Assembly: GCA_017503375.1 (NCBI GenBank)
Contig: JAFVTF010000082.1
Span: 62,001-126,000, forward strand
DNA: 64,000 nucleotides
From: Lentisphaeria bacterium
GTDB lineage: Bacteria > Verrucomicrobiota > Lentisphaeria > Victivallales > UBA1829
Direction: 5' to 3'
Positions 44,212 to 51,967 of the stretch are shown piece after piece (the stretch's first letter is position 1; each line of letters opens with the position of its first letter). Position numbers and translations under genes: made by a program. A model generated the notes under the pieces. That model saw only the letters and a list, made by a program, of their open reading frames with translations, made no database searches and was not told the DNA's origin.

Positions 44212-44823
44212 TTATTTTTTGAACTGAGCTGCCAGTTCGACTGCTGCTTTGATGGTTTCGTCATCGGTCTTGTTCAGCCAGGTTCCGCCGACACATGCGA
44301 TTTCCGGGATGGCAAGATATTCTGCCGCATTGGAGGGTTTGACTCCGCCTGTGGGCATGAAACGGACACCGAGATGCTTGTAAGGTGCTGCAAGAGATTT
44401 CAGGAAGGGAATTCCGCCTGCTGCTTCTGCAGGGAAGAATTTCAGAAATTTGCAGCCGAGTTCCATTGCCTGTTCACATTCACTGGGAGTGCAGACACCG
44501 GGAGCAAAGGTGAAATTATTTGCCATTGCTTCTTTCACGACAGTGGGATTGAATCCGGGAGCAACCGCAAATTTTGCACCTGCATCAAAAGCTCTGTGAA
44601 GGTCTTTCACATTCAGAACTGTTCCGGCTCCGATGAACATTTCAGGAAACTCTTTGGAGGCTTCACGAATCACATCTTCTGCAGCAGCTGTACGGAAAGT
44701 GATTTCTGCAGCAGGAAGTCCGCAGCGGCAAAGCTGTTCGCAAACCTGCAAACCTTCTTTCAAATCGTTAAGCACCAGCACCGGAACGATCCGGATCGAT
44801 TCCATTTTTGCAATAATATCCAT
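44212..44823 (-). CDS. eda: 2-keto-3-deoxy-6-phosphogluconate / 4-hydroxy-2-oxoglutarate aldolase
   Basis: 203 residues, the usual length. Class I aldolase: IVPVLVLNDLKEGL, AAEITFRTAAAED (Glu of the active site), GAGTVLNVKDLHRAFDAGAKFAVAPG, KFLKFFPAEAAGG with the Schiff-base lysine near residue 130, and FMPTGGVKPSNAAEYL for phosphate binding. It splits KDPG into pyruvate and glyceraldehyde 3-phosphate. It is second in a three-gene operon, 20 nt after the aminotransferase gene and 12 nt before kdgK. Confidence 0.95.
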   Translation of the reverse strand: MDIIAKMESIRIVPVLVLNDLKEGLQVCEQLCRCGLPAAEITFRTAAAEDVIREASKEFPEMFIGAGTVLNVKDLHRAFDAGAKFAVAPGFNPTVVKEAMANNFTFAPGVCTPSECEQAMELGCKFLKFFPAEAAGGIPFLKSLAAPYKHLGVRFMPTGGVKPSNAAEYLAIPEIACVGGTWLNKTDDETIKAAVELAAQFKK

Positions 44824-44843
44824 AATTTTTCTCCTTAAAAGGG

Positions 44844-46034
44844 TTATTTGTATTTTTCCATGACTTTCTTGAACGCATCCGCAGATGCAGAAATCACTTT
44901 TTCACTGACACAGAATGTCAGGCGGATATATCCCGGACAGCCGAATCCTCTGCCGGGAACTGCAAGAACACAGGCTTCTGCCAGTTCTTTCACAAATTCC
45001 GTTTCATCCGCAATGGGAGATTTCACAAAGAAATAGAACGCTCCGCGGGGAAGCGTGAATTCCAATCCGGCTTCTGCCAGAACTTTTGCCATCACTGCTC
45101 TGCGCTGACGGTATACTTCAAGATCAACCTGTGCATTGATACAGGTGCGGAGAAGCTGCTGTCCGATACAGGGAGCATTCACCGTTCCCAGAATACGGGT
45201 TGTCATAGTGATCGCTGCCATGAATTTTTCCAGATCATACATCTTCGGATTGACCGCAATGTAGCCCATACGTTCCCCCGCAAGAGAGAGATTCTTGGAA
45301 TAGGAACCGATCACCACACTATTGTCGTAATAAGAGAAGACAGAGGGAATTTCCACATTGTCAAAGTTCAGGAAACGGTAGGGTTCATCGGAAATCAGAC
45401 AAATCTTTGTGCCGAATTTTTCTTCTGCGGCATGAAGAGCATCACAGAGAGATTTGATTTCAGCGGCAGAATAAATCTGTCCGGTGGGGTTGTTGGGGGA
45501 GTTGATAATCACCGCTTTTGTCTTTTCGTTGACAGCAGCGGCAATGGCAGGAACATCCAGTTCAAAGGTAAAATCTTTGGATTTGACGGGAACAAGTTTT
45601 CCGCCGAAGTTTCCGGTATAGAAACCATATTCCACGAAATAAGGGGAGGGACAGATCACTTCAGAACCGGGAGTCAGGATCGCACGGAAAAGGGCGTTCA
45701 GACCGCCTGCAGCACCGCAGGACATGATGAGTTCATTTGCGCTGATGGTCACACCCTGTTCTTCGGAAACTTTTGCAGCCACGATCGCACGCACATCCGG
45801 ATAACCGCCGTTGGGCATATATCCGAGAGCAAAAGGTTGGTCTGCTTTATCTGCTATTTCATGAAGGGCCGTTTTCACTTCAGCGGGCGGAGGAAGATCG
45901 GGATTACCCAGACTGAAATCATAAACTTTATCGGCACCATATTTTTTCTTGAGTTCCACACCGGCTTCAAACATTTTCCGGATCATGGAAGAATTTGCAA
46001 GAAATCCGGCAACTTCTGCGCTTAACATTTCCAT
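44844..46034 (-). CDS. PLP-dependent aminotransferase, class I (aspartate aminotransferase type)
   Basis: 396 residues. Fold-type I landmarks: YDFSLGNPDLPPP near 40, MPNGGYPDVRAIVA, SCGAAGGLNALFRAIL, INSPNNPTGQIYS near 180, LISDEPYRFLNF near 210 (PLP-ring aspartate), SYSKNLSLAGERMGYIA near 245 (the Schiff-base lysine), and GYIRLTFCVS at the C-terminus (substrate-binding arginine). Substrate cannot be fixed; aspartate or aromatic acids are typical. It heads the operon with eda and kdgK, an unusual association that might recycle pyruvate to alanine. Confidence 0.9.
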   Translation of the reverse strand: MEMLSAEVAGFLANSSMIRKMFEAGVELKKKYGADKVYDFSLGNPDLPPPAEVKTALHEIADKADQPFALGYMPNGGYPDVRAIVAAKVSEEQGVTISANELIMSCGAAGGLNALFRAILTPGSEVICPSPYFVEYGFYTGNFGGKLVPVKSKDFTFELDVPAIAAAVNEKTKAVIINSPNNPTGQIYSAAEIKSLCDALHAAEEKFGTKICLISDEPYRFLNFDNVEIPSVFSYYDNSVVIGSYSKNLSLAGERMGYIAVNPKMYDLEKFMAAITMTTRILGTVNAPCIGQQLLRTCINAQVDLEVYRQRRAVMAKVLAEAGLEFTLPRGAFYFFVKSPIADETEFVKELAEACVLAVPGRGFGCPGYIRLTFCVSEKVISASADAFKKVMEKYK

Positions 46035-46103
46035 AAAAAACTCTCTCTCTTCTTCTTATGTAAATTTTATCTATTATGTAATTTCAAGGATTGTAAAAAA
46101 GGA

Positions 46104-46125
46104 AAGCCGAGGCTGCCCCCGGCTT
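46104..46125 (-). terminator. Rho-independent terminator of the ferredoxin gene
   Basis: On the minus strand AAGCCG (46125-46120) pairs with CGGCTT (46109-46104), followed by CCTTTTTT (about 46102-46095). It lies about 70 nt after the ferredoxin stop codon and ahead of the aminotransferase gene. Confidence 0.7.
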
Positions 46126-46195
46126 ATTCCTCCTGCGGCAAACCGCTTTCCAAAAAAAACGGACACCGTCAAACTGGCGAAGTGATATTACTCAA

Positions 46196-46366
46196 TTACT
46201 GAGCAATTGCTTCAACGGGGCATGTACCAACGCATGCACCGCAATCAATGCAATCACCTTCGCTGACCTGTGCTTTACCATCGGCCATTGCGATAGCGGA
46301 GACAGGGCATGCACCAACGCAGGATTCGCATCCAACGCACTTTTCAGCATCAACTTTAGCTGCCAT
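46196..46366 (-). CDS. Small 2[4Fe-4S] ferredoxin
   Basis: 56 residues (MAAKVDAEKCVGCESCVGAC in the first twenty). Two complete CxxCxxCxxxCP clusters are present: cysteines at 10, 13, 16, 20 and at 39, 42, 45, 49. This is the clostridial-type low-potential electron carrier used by anaerobes for pyruvate oxidation and hydrogenases. AGGAGG lies just upstream of the ATG, and the strong promoter and terminator suggest high expression as a single gene. An adjacent redox partner is not seen. Confidence 0.96.
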   Translation of the reverse strand: MAAKVDAEKCVGCESCVGACPVSAIAMADGKAQVSEGDCIDCGACVGTCPVEAIAQ

Positions 46367-46422
46367 TTTTCTTTCCTCCTAAAAAAATATTTCCGGATTC
46401 AAAAAATGAATCCATTCCCTGT

Positions 46423-46450
46423 AATATAAACCTTACTCCGGATTTTTCAA
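46423..46450 (-). promoter_or_regulatory. Ferredoxin gene promoter
   Basis: Minus strand: TTGAAA (46450-46445), 16 bp, TATATT (46428-46423). The leader then forms a small hairpin (GGATTC 46395-46400 with GAATCC 46408-46413) before the ribosome binding site. Confidence 0.65.
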
Positions 46451-46489
46451 GTCTCTCTCAGAAAAAATCAGGAAAAGAGCTTACACAAA

Positions 46490-47371
46490 TTATTTAACAA
46501 AACACAAAAATACTGAGAAAATCACAGAGTTCAGCAGCAGACTGTCAACCAAATCAAACACTCCGCCGATTCCTGGAAGTGTATGCCCGGAATCTTTTAT
46601 CTTGCAGACTCGCTTGATACAGGACTCCGCTAAATCTCCGGCAGCTCCGAAGATGAACAGAACGATTCCAAGCACGATCGGAAGCCAGATCCCATACTGA
46701 ACTTCCGGAAATGCCCAGCCGAACAGACTGACCGCAAATACAACAGATGCCAACATTCCGCCCGCTGCACCTTCCCAGGATTTTCCGGGACTGATGGACG
46801 GTATCATCTTATGATTGCCGCCCGGAAGAAGCTTATTGGACAATGTGCCGAACACATAAGCTCCTATATCGCCAATCTTGGTGCCGAGAATGAAAAACAA
46901 AAAAACATTCACTCCCTCAATAAAATAGATGGATTCCAAAAGAAAAAACGGAGGAATAAAGAGAAAACCAACACCGATACTGTTAAAAATCCGTTCCAAA
47001 CCCCCTTCTTTTCCAATGATAAAAAGCAAAAACAGCCACGGAAGAGCAAGAAAAAGAATGATTATCAGATATACAGCTATCTGTATTGCAATTACACTGA
47101 AAACGGTTTCATGATTATGATAAAAAAATGCAGCATACCCTGCAAGAAAGGTAAGAAGAATCAATGAGGAAATTAATTTTCCGAAGACCGGTTTTCCTGC
47201 CTGTTTCAGCATATTGCAGGTTTCGTAAGGTACAAAATAAGAGAGAAATCCCCCGAAAATCAGGAATGCTATTTTGGAAACAAGCGGTGTTCCAAACATC
47301 TTTTCTCCAAAGATGATACATGAAAAAATAGCCAAAAGGATAACTGTACTGAACAAGCGCTTGAAAAACAT
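46490..47371 (-). CDS. cdsA: Phosphatidate cytidylyltransferase
   Basis: 293 residues from ATG 47371, which follows GGAGG at a suitable distance and lies one base after the uppS stop; an earlier in-frame ATG would lie inside uppS. The protein is a multi-helix membrane enzyme that makes CDP-diacylglycerol for phospholipid synthesis. The C-terminal signature is present: GKSWEGAAGGM, then AAGDLAESCIKRVCKIKDSG, then LPGIGGVFDLVDSLL, with the metal-binding aspartates. The usual DRxD of the signature reads DLVD here. It ends the gmhA-uppS-cdsA operon. Confidence 0.94.
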   Translation of the reverse strand: MFFKRLFSTVILLAIFSCIIFGEKMFGTPLVSKIAFLIFGGFLSYFVPYETCNMLKQAGKPVFGKLISSLILLTFLAGYAAFFYHNHETVFSVIAIQIAVYLIIILFLALPWLFLLFIIGKEGGLERIFNSIGVGFLFIPPFFLLESIYFIEGVNVFLFFILGTKIGDIGAYVFGTLSNKLLPGGNHKMIPSISPGKSWEGAAGGMLASVVFAVSLFGWAFPEVQYGIWLPIVLGIVLFIFGAAGDLAESCIKRVCKIKDSGHTLPGIGGVFDLVDSLLLNSVIFSVFLCFVK

Positions 47372-47372
47372 T

Positions 47373-48083
47373 TTACTTTCTACCTCCGAAACGTCTGTCT
47401 CTTTTACCAAAGTTTTCTAAAATTCTGCGGAATTCCTCTTCATTGAAATCAGGCCAGAGAGTATCTGTCACGAAAATTTCAGAATAAGAGAGTTCCCACA
47501 GGAGGAAATTACTCAACCGCAGTTCCCCGCTTGTCCGGATCATCAATTCCGGATCGGGGACATCCGGCAGATAAAGATACTGCCTGAAAGCTGCTTCGTC
47601 AAGTGAATCCGGAGAAATTTTTCCGGAAATGCATGCTTCAGCAAATTTTTTTGCTGCATCCACTATCTCCGCCCTGCCGCCATAATTCAAAGCAAGGATC
47701 AGAGTATACTCATAATCTTTTGCAGTTTCTTCCATTACCTTATAGATGGAATCAGCAATTTCTTTCGGAAGACCGTCGATTCTTCCTGTCACCCGTAACC
47801 GTATCTTGTTATCCAGCATCTGCTGCCTTTTATCTTCCAGAAAAAAAGCAAGCAGAGACATAAGAGCAGAAACTTCTTCCTCAGACCTCTTCCAGTTTTC
47901 TGTGCTGAACGCATAAAGGGTCAAATATTTTACGCCATACTTACCGATATAATTGATAAGATTTTCGACTGTTTCGGCACCTTTTTTATGACCTTCCACT
48001 CTGGGGAGATCATGTTTTTTTGCCCACCTTCCATTGCCATCCATAATGATGGCTACATGCTGAACCTGAGGGAGACCACTCAT
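47373..48083 (-). CDS. uppS: Isoprenyl transferase (undecaprenyl diphosphate synthase)
   Basis: 236 residues. It adds isoprene units to farnesyl diphosphate for the cell-wall lipid carrier. Motifs are typical: VAIIMDGNGRWAKKHDLPR near residue 9 with catalytic Asp, GHKKGAETVENLI, TLYAFSTENWKRSEEEV, ALNYGGRAEIVDA and the C-terminal PELMIRTSGELRLSNFLLWE with DxLWPDF. It overlaps the end of gmhA by 4 nt (ATGA) and is followed by cdsA after one base. Confidence 0.97.
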   Translation of the reverse strand: MSGLPQVQHVAIIMDGNGRWAKKHDLPRVEGHKKGAETVENLINYIGKYGVKYLTLYAFSTENWKRSEEEVSALMSLLAFFLEDKRQQMLDNKIRLRVTGRIDGLPKEIADSIYKVMEETAKDYEYTLILALNYGGRAEIVDAAKKFAEACISGKISPDSLDEAAFRQYLYLPDVPDPELMIRTSGELRLSNFLLWELSYSEIFVTDTLWPDFNEEEFRRILENFGKRDRRFGGRK

Positions 48084-48733
48084 TTTTTACCGAAAAACCT
48101 TTCTTCAATCATCATGCAAAGGGTATGATAGATGGGAAGATGATATTCCTGAACCCGGAACGTTTCCTTTGCCGGGACATGGATGATACAATCGGCATAA
48201 GCTGCACATTTTCCATTTCCTTCGCCTGTGAGGAGAATCCGTTTGATTCCCAGACCGCCGGCAACTTTGAAAGCGTTCAGGATATTCTGAGCATTTCCGG
48301 AAGTGGAGATACCGAGGATACAATCGCCTTCGGAGCCCATAGCGAAGAGCTGCTGGGCATAACAGAGCATGGGATCCACATCATTGGTAAACGCAGTTGA
48401 AAGAGCCTGATGTGCGCTCAGAACCATTGCTTTCAACCCCATTTGAAGTTTGCAGGTGATGTCATTCATATTTTCCCCGAGCCGCTCATTCATCTGTGTC
48501 TTCAGCTCTTCCGGGAGTTCCCTTTTCAACAGAAAACCTTTGGAAAGTTCGCCTGTAATATGCTCTGCATCAGCGGCACTTCCGCCATTTCCGCAAATAA
48601 ATAATATTTTTGACTTGAAAAATGCATTTTCTATGATACTGTAAGCCTGGAAAATGCTTTCAGAGGCTGGAAGCAGTTCCGGATGCCTCCGGAAAAGGTC
48701 TTCAGCATATTCTTGAACTTTTGTGTTTTCCAT
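48080..48733 (-). CDS. gmhA: Sedoheptulose 7-phosphate isomerase-like SIS protein (GmhA)
   Basis: 217 residues from ATG 48733; an ATG 28 codons earlier lies upstream of a poorer site and would extend past the usual length. Single SIS domain with FICGNGGSAADAEHITGELS near residue 53, ALSTAFTNDVDPML, ILGISTSGNAQNILNAFKVA and the C-terminal QEYHLPIYHTLCMMIEERFF. GmhA turns sedoheptulose 7-phosphate into heptose 7-phosphate for lipopolysaccharide core; gmhB lies on the other side of dnaN-recF. It is first in the operon with uppS and cdsA. A DiaA-like role is possible but less likely. Confidence 0.82.
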   Translation of the reverse strand: MENTKVQEYAEDLFRRHPELLPASESIFQAYSIIENAFFKSKILFICGNGGSAADAEHITGELSKGFLLKRELPEELKTQMNERLGENMNDITCKLQMGLKAMVLSAHQALSTAFTNDVDPMLCYAQQLFAMGSEGDCILGISTSGNAQNILNAFKVAGGLGIKRILLTGEGNGKCAAYADCIIHVPAKETFRVQEYHLPIYHTLCMMIEERFFGKK

Positions 48734-48788
48734 GTTGATAACCTTGTTTATGAATTGTTCGCAATTTTGTTGGTAACTTTTCTTTATT

Positions 48789-48817
48789 AATAAAGCACCG
48801 TTTTCCAACAAAGTCAA
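48789..48817 (-). promoter_or_regulatory. Promoter of gmhA-uppS-cdsA
   Basis: Minus strand: TTGACT (48817-48812), 17 bp, TTTATT (48794-48789), about 56 bp before the gmhA start. Confidence 0.55.
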
Positions 48818-48876
48818 AACATTTTATGAACATTCTTTAAAGTTTTTTTTGAATAAAAAAGAAAACCTTATTGACA

Positions 48877-48904
48877 TTTTCAACATTGCATACTACTGTA
48901 TAAT
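48877..48904 (+). promoter_or_regulatory. Candidate dnaN promoter
   Basis: TATAAT (48899-48904) is perfect, with TTTTCA (48877-48882) 16 bp upstream. The TTGACA at 48871-48876 is 22 bp away, too far to pair with it. No cluster of DnaA boxes is seen here. Confidence 0.35.
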
Positions 48905-48980
48905 ATAATTTAAATACAGAATATGATAACAACCGCTCCGTGGCAAAATGTCAACAAGCCATGAGCAAAGGAGAATTTCT

Positions 48981-50075
48981 ATGAAAGTAAATGTAAAAAG
49001 AGATGTCCTTCTGAAAGGACTCCAGAGGGTCTGCAACATCATCGGCTCCAGAACAACAATCCCTGTTCTTGCAAATATTGTCATGGAAGCCAATGATGGT
49101 TATATTCACATGACTACCACTGACCTGGAACTCAGAATTTCCACAAAACTTCCCGCTGAAGTCCAGGAACCCGGAACTACAACCATTCCGGCAAAACGTC
49201 TTCTCGGTCTTGTATCCAAATTCAAAGCCGATGATGTCATCATGGATTCCGATGAAAGTTTCAACGTAAAAATCAACTGCGGAACAGCTGATTTCAAACT
49301 TCTCGGTCTCGATCCGAAAGACTTCCCGGAAGCAGTGGAATTCACTCCCCTCAGAAAATTCAAACTCAAACAGGCTGATTTTGCAAGACTGATTGACAGA
49401 ATTTCCTATGCTGTCAGCCTTGATGATTCCAGAAAGGTTCTTCACGGAATCCTCGTTTCCATCAAAGAAGGTGTTCTCACCACAGTTGCAACCGATGGAA
49501 AACGTCTTGCTCTTTCTGAAAAATTGCTGGACGAACCCTGTGAAGGAACCGAAGGCGATGTGATCATCACTCTGAAATCCGCTACTGAAGCTAAGAGAAT
49601 TCTGGAAAAAGAAGGGGAAATCTTCATCGAGATCGGTGAAAATCTGGTTTCCTTCAAGATCGGTGATACAGAAATCGTTTCCAAACTGATCGAAGGAAAT
49701 TATCCTCAGTACCGTGCTGTGATCCCACAGAACTTCTCCAAGTCTGTTGCAATCCCCTGCGGTGATTTCAGCGATGCTCTGGATATCGTCAGTATCCCGC
49801 TCTCCGATTCTTCTTCCTATGTCAAACTCACCTTTGCTGATAATCAGTTGAAGTTTGAAGCAAACAGCAATGTCGGAGAAGGCCGTGAAGTGATGCCTGT
49901 TGAATATGGTTTTGAAGAAGTTGCAGTTTCCTTCAATCCCCAGTTCCTGGCTGACCCGTTCCGCCATCTGGATGTGGAAAATGTCACTCTCAATATGAAT
50001 GATTCCTTCAGCCCCATCGAATTGGTCAGCGGTGACGGATTCATTTATATCATCATGCCCATGCGCAAGAGCTGA
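48981..50075 (+). CDS. dnaN: DNA polymerase III beta subunit (sliding clamp)
   Basis: 364 residues from ATG 48981, preceded by AAGGAG at 9 nt; an upstream in-frame ATG at 48948 would add 11 unrelated residues. The clamp's threefold repeated domain structure is evident: MKVNVKRDVLLKGLQRVCNI, TTIPVLANIVMEA, SYAVSLDDSRKVLHGILVS, TVATDGKRLALSE, and the C-terminal YIIMPMRKS, which matches the usual MPxR end. It forms a ring that tethers polymerase III to DNA. recF overlaps its stop by one base. Confidence 0.97.
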   Translation: MKVNVKRDVLLKGLQRVCNIIGSRTTIPVLANIVMEANDGYIHMTTTDLELRISTKLPAEVQEPGTTTIPAKRLLGLVSKFKADDVIMDSDESFNVKINCGTADFKLLGLDPKDFPEAVEFTPLRKFKLKQADFARLIDRISYAVSLDDSRKVLHGILVSIKEGVLTTVATDGKRLALSEKLLDEPCEGTEGDVIITLKSATEAKRILEKEGEIFIEIGENLVSFKIGDTEIVSKLIEGNYPQYRAVIPQNFSKSVAIPCGDFSDALDIVSIPLSDSSSYVKLTFADNQLKFEANSNVGEGREVMPVEYGFEEVAVSFNPQFLADPFRHLDVENVTLNMNDSFSPIELVSGDGFIYIIMPMRKS

Positions 50076-51130
50076 TGTTATCTGAACTCAGATTACATCA
50101 TTTCAGAAACTTTGAGACAGCAGAATTTGATCTTTCTGCTGTCGTTTCTGTGTTTACAGGAAAGAACGGAACCGGAAAAAGCAGTATTCTTGAAGCGATT
50201 TATCTCTTTTCCACACTCCGTTCTTTCCGGACATTTACACTTTCCGAATTGAAAAAGATCGGAACACCCGGCTATACAGCGGAACTGGATCTTTCGGTCC
50301 GCGGCGGCTGGGATACCACTTTGCGGATCACTGATATGGAAGTCCGCTCTCTTTTTATGGATGGAAAACAAATCCGGAAAGCCAGCCAGTTTGCAGGATG
50401 TTTCAAAACTGTTGCTTTTCTTCCGGATGATTCTGATCTGATCACGGAAGGTCCGGCTTACAGAAGACGCTTTCTGGACCGCTTTCTCTGTATGACCGAT
50501 CCGGTTTATTACAGTTCCATTCAGCAGTATCAGACTGCACTGAAGCATTATAACACGCTGCTGAAAAAGAATATATCAGACAAACTTTCCTATACAGCTT
50601 ATGCTTCGATTCTGGCAGATGAAGCGGCTGTGATTCTGCCGAAACGGGAGGCTGCAATCCGTTCCCTCTCTGAAAAAACAGCCGGAATTTTACAGGAAAT
50701 GCGTCCGGAACTTGCCGGGTTTCAGATGGATTATCATTTTGATCCGAAACTGATGGATAAGGATTTCTTTCTGGCAAAACTGGAATCCAACTTTGAACGG
50801 AACCGTTTACGCGGAACATTGAATATTGGACCGCATCATGATGAATTGGATATAGCAGTATCCGGAAAGGTTTTGCGGAATTACGGGTCACGGGGACAAT
50901 GCCGGATTTCCGCTCTTTCCATGAAACTGGCGGAACTGGAATTGATCTCCGAACAGTTCGGCAGTTTCACTGTTCTGGTTGACGATGCCTTTTCCGATCT
51001 TGATATTCCCGCAAAAAAAGCTTTTCTGCGGAGAGTTTCAAAAGCAGAACAAATTTATTATGCATTTACAGAATTGCCGGTCGAAAAGGAATTTGACGGG
51101 GCAAATATTATAACTCTGGGAGAAGAATGA
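50075..51130 (+). CDS. recF: DNA replication and repair protein RecF
   Basis: 351 residues. SMC-like ATPase: LRLHHFRNFETAEF at the start, Walker A TGKNGTGKSSILEAI near residue 30, FLPDDSDLITEGPAYRRRFLD, a GPHHDELDI block near 250, signature SRGQCRISALSMKLA and Walker B VLVDDAFSDLD near 312. It loads RecA at gapped DNA with RecO/RecR. Its start overlaps the dnaN stop and its stop overlaps the gmhB start, giving a tightly coupled operon. Confidence 0.96.
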   Translation: MLSELRLHHFRNFETAEFDLSAVVSVFTGKNGTGKSSILEAIYLFSTLRSFRTFTLSELKKIGTPGYTAELDLSVRGGWDTTLRITDMEVRSLFMDGKQIRKASQFAGCFKTVAFLPDDSDLITEGPAYRRRFLDRFLCMTDPVYYSSIQQYQTALKHYNTLLKKNISDKLSYTAYASILADEAAVILPKREAAIRSLSEKTAGILQEMRPELAGFQMDYHFDPKLMDKDFFLAKLESNFERNRLRGTLNIGPHHDELDIAVSGKVLRNYGSRGQCRISALSMKLAELELISEQFGSFTVLVDDAFSDLDIPAKKAFLRRVSKAEQIYYAFTELPVEKEFDGANIITLGEE

Positions 51131-51711
51131 TGAAAAAAGTTTTTTTTCTTGACCGTGACGGCGTGATCATTGAAGATGCCAATTACCTGAGTTCTCCGGA
51201 ACAGGTCGTTCTCTGTCCGGGAACTCCGGAAGCGTTCCGGATGATCAAAGCCGCCGGTTATGAAATCGTGGTTGTTTCCAATCAATCCGGAATCGCAAGA
51301 GGATATTTTACATACGATGATCTTGCAAAGGTTGAAAAACACATAGAAAACTGTCTGACAGATGCCGGAGCTCCATTGCCGGCAGGATGGTATTACTGTC
51401 CGCATCACAAGAAAGGCTCTGTTGCGGAATATGCTGTTGACTGTGATTGCCGGAAACCGAAACCGGGATTACTGCTTGCAGCAAAGAAAGAATTGGATAT
51501 TGACTGCGGGGAATCTTTCATTATCGGAGATAAAGTTTCCGATCTGGAATCCGGTTTTGCGGCTGGCTGTAAAGCAGGAGTTCTGGTCTTGACCGGACAT
51601 GGGACGGAACAGGAACTGAAACCTTTGGAAAAACCTTATGAAACAGCTCCGGAAATTCTTGAAGCTGTGAAACTTCTGTTAAAAAAAGGCTCTGTTCCAA
51701 ATAAAGGTTGA
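51127..51711 (+). CDS. gmhB: D-glycero-beta-D-manno-heptose 1,7-bisphosphate 7-phosphatase
   Basis: 194 residues. HAD-family: FFLDRDGVIIED near residue 6 with the nucleophile aspartate, VVVSNQSGIARGYF, the zinc-binding CPHHKKG...DCDCRKPKPG loop near 97-118, and FIIGDKVSDLESGFAAGC. It removes phosphate from heptose bisphosphate in lipopolysaccharide precursor synthesis, complementing gmhA. The last seven codons (GSVPNKG) and the stop are made by the left end of a family A repeat starting at 51688, so the natural C-terminus was altered by an insertion. Confidence 0.92.
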   Translation: MMKKVFFLDRDGVIIEDANYLSSPEQVVLCPGTPEAFRMIKAAGYEIVVVSNQSGIARGYFTYDDLAKVEKHIENCLTDAGAPLPAGWYYCPHHKKGSVAEYAVDCDCRKPKPGLLLAAKKELDIDCGESFIIGDKVSDLESGFAAGCKAGVLVLTGHGTEQELKPLEKPYETAPEILEAVKLLLKKGSVPNKG

Positions 51712-51888
51712 TTTTAGATCGGGGAAGAAGGAAAAAATTCCTCAAAAGTTTTTCCCTTTTTCCCTGAACCTCATCATCCTTTTTCAAACCTTTTTGCGGC
51801 ATTCCGATTTTGCAACGAAAAAAATCAAAATGCCATCATAAAGTTTTAATAGTAGAATGATTTACCAATCCTTATGGGAAACAGAGCT
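51688..51888 (+). repeat. Short inverted-repeat element, family A, copy 3 (MITE-like)
   Basis: 201 bp, left end GGCTCTGTTCCAAATAAAGG and right end (reverse complement) TAGCTCTGTTTCCCATAAGG. Same orientation as copy 2 and shares CATCCTTTTTCAAACC and GGCATTCCGATTTT inside. The hairpin region (about 51720-51767) is imperfect here. The element starts inside the gmhB coding region. Flanks share TAAAAAAA on both sides. Together with the promoter at 51906 it explains the 256-bp gap to the next gene. Confidence 0.88.
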
Positions 51889-51905
51889 AAAAAAATAACT
51901 TCCGT

Positions 51906-51950
51906 TTGACAAAGTAAATATAAGGTTGTATATTAGTTCCCGGAAACTAA
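51906..51950 (+). promoter_or_regulatory. Promoter with overlapping palindrome before the sialidase-like operon
   Basis: TTGACA (51906-51911), 17 bp, TATATT (51929-51934): close to consensus. An inverted repeat TTAGTT (51933-51938) / AACTAA (51945-51950) around CCCGGA covers the expected start of transcription and could be an operator. Confidence 0.7.
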
Positions 51951-51967
51951 AAAAAAGAGTTTGTTTT

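Noticed and set aside
43201-44838. A 545-codon plus-strand open frame
   Set aside because: It is the antisense of kdgK and eda, both with full catalytic motifs; low-complexity Cys/Ser/Phe-rich translation.
48734-48980. Possible replication origin beside dnaN-recF
   Set aside because: No dnaA gene and no cluster of TTATCCACA-type boxes; only promoters were found.
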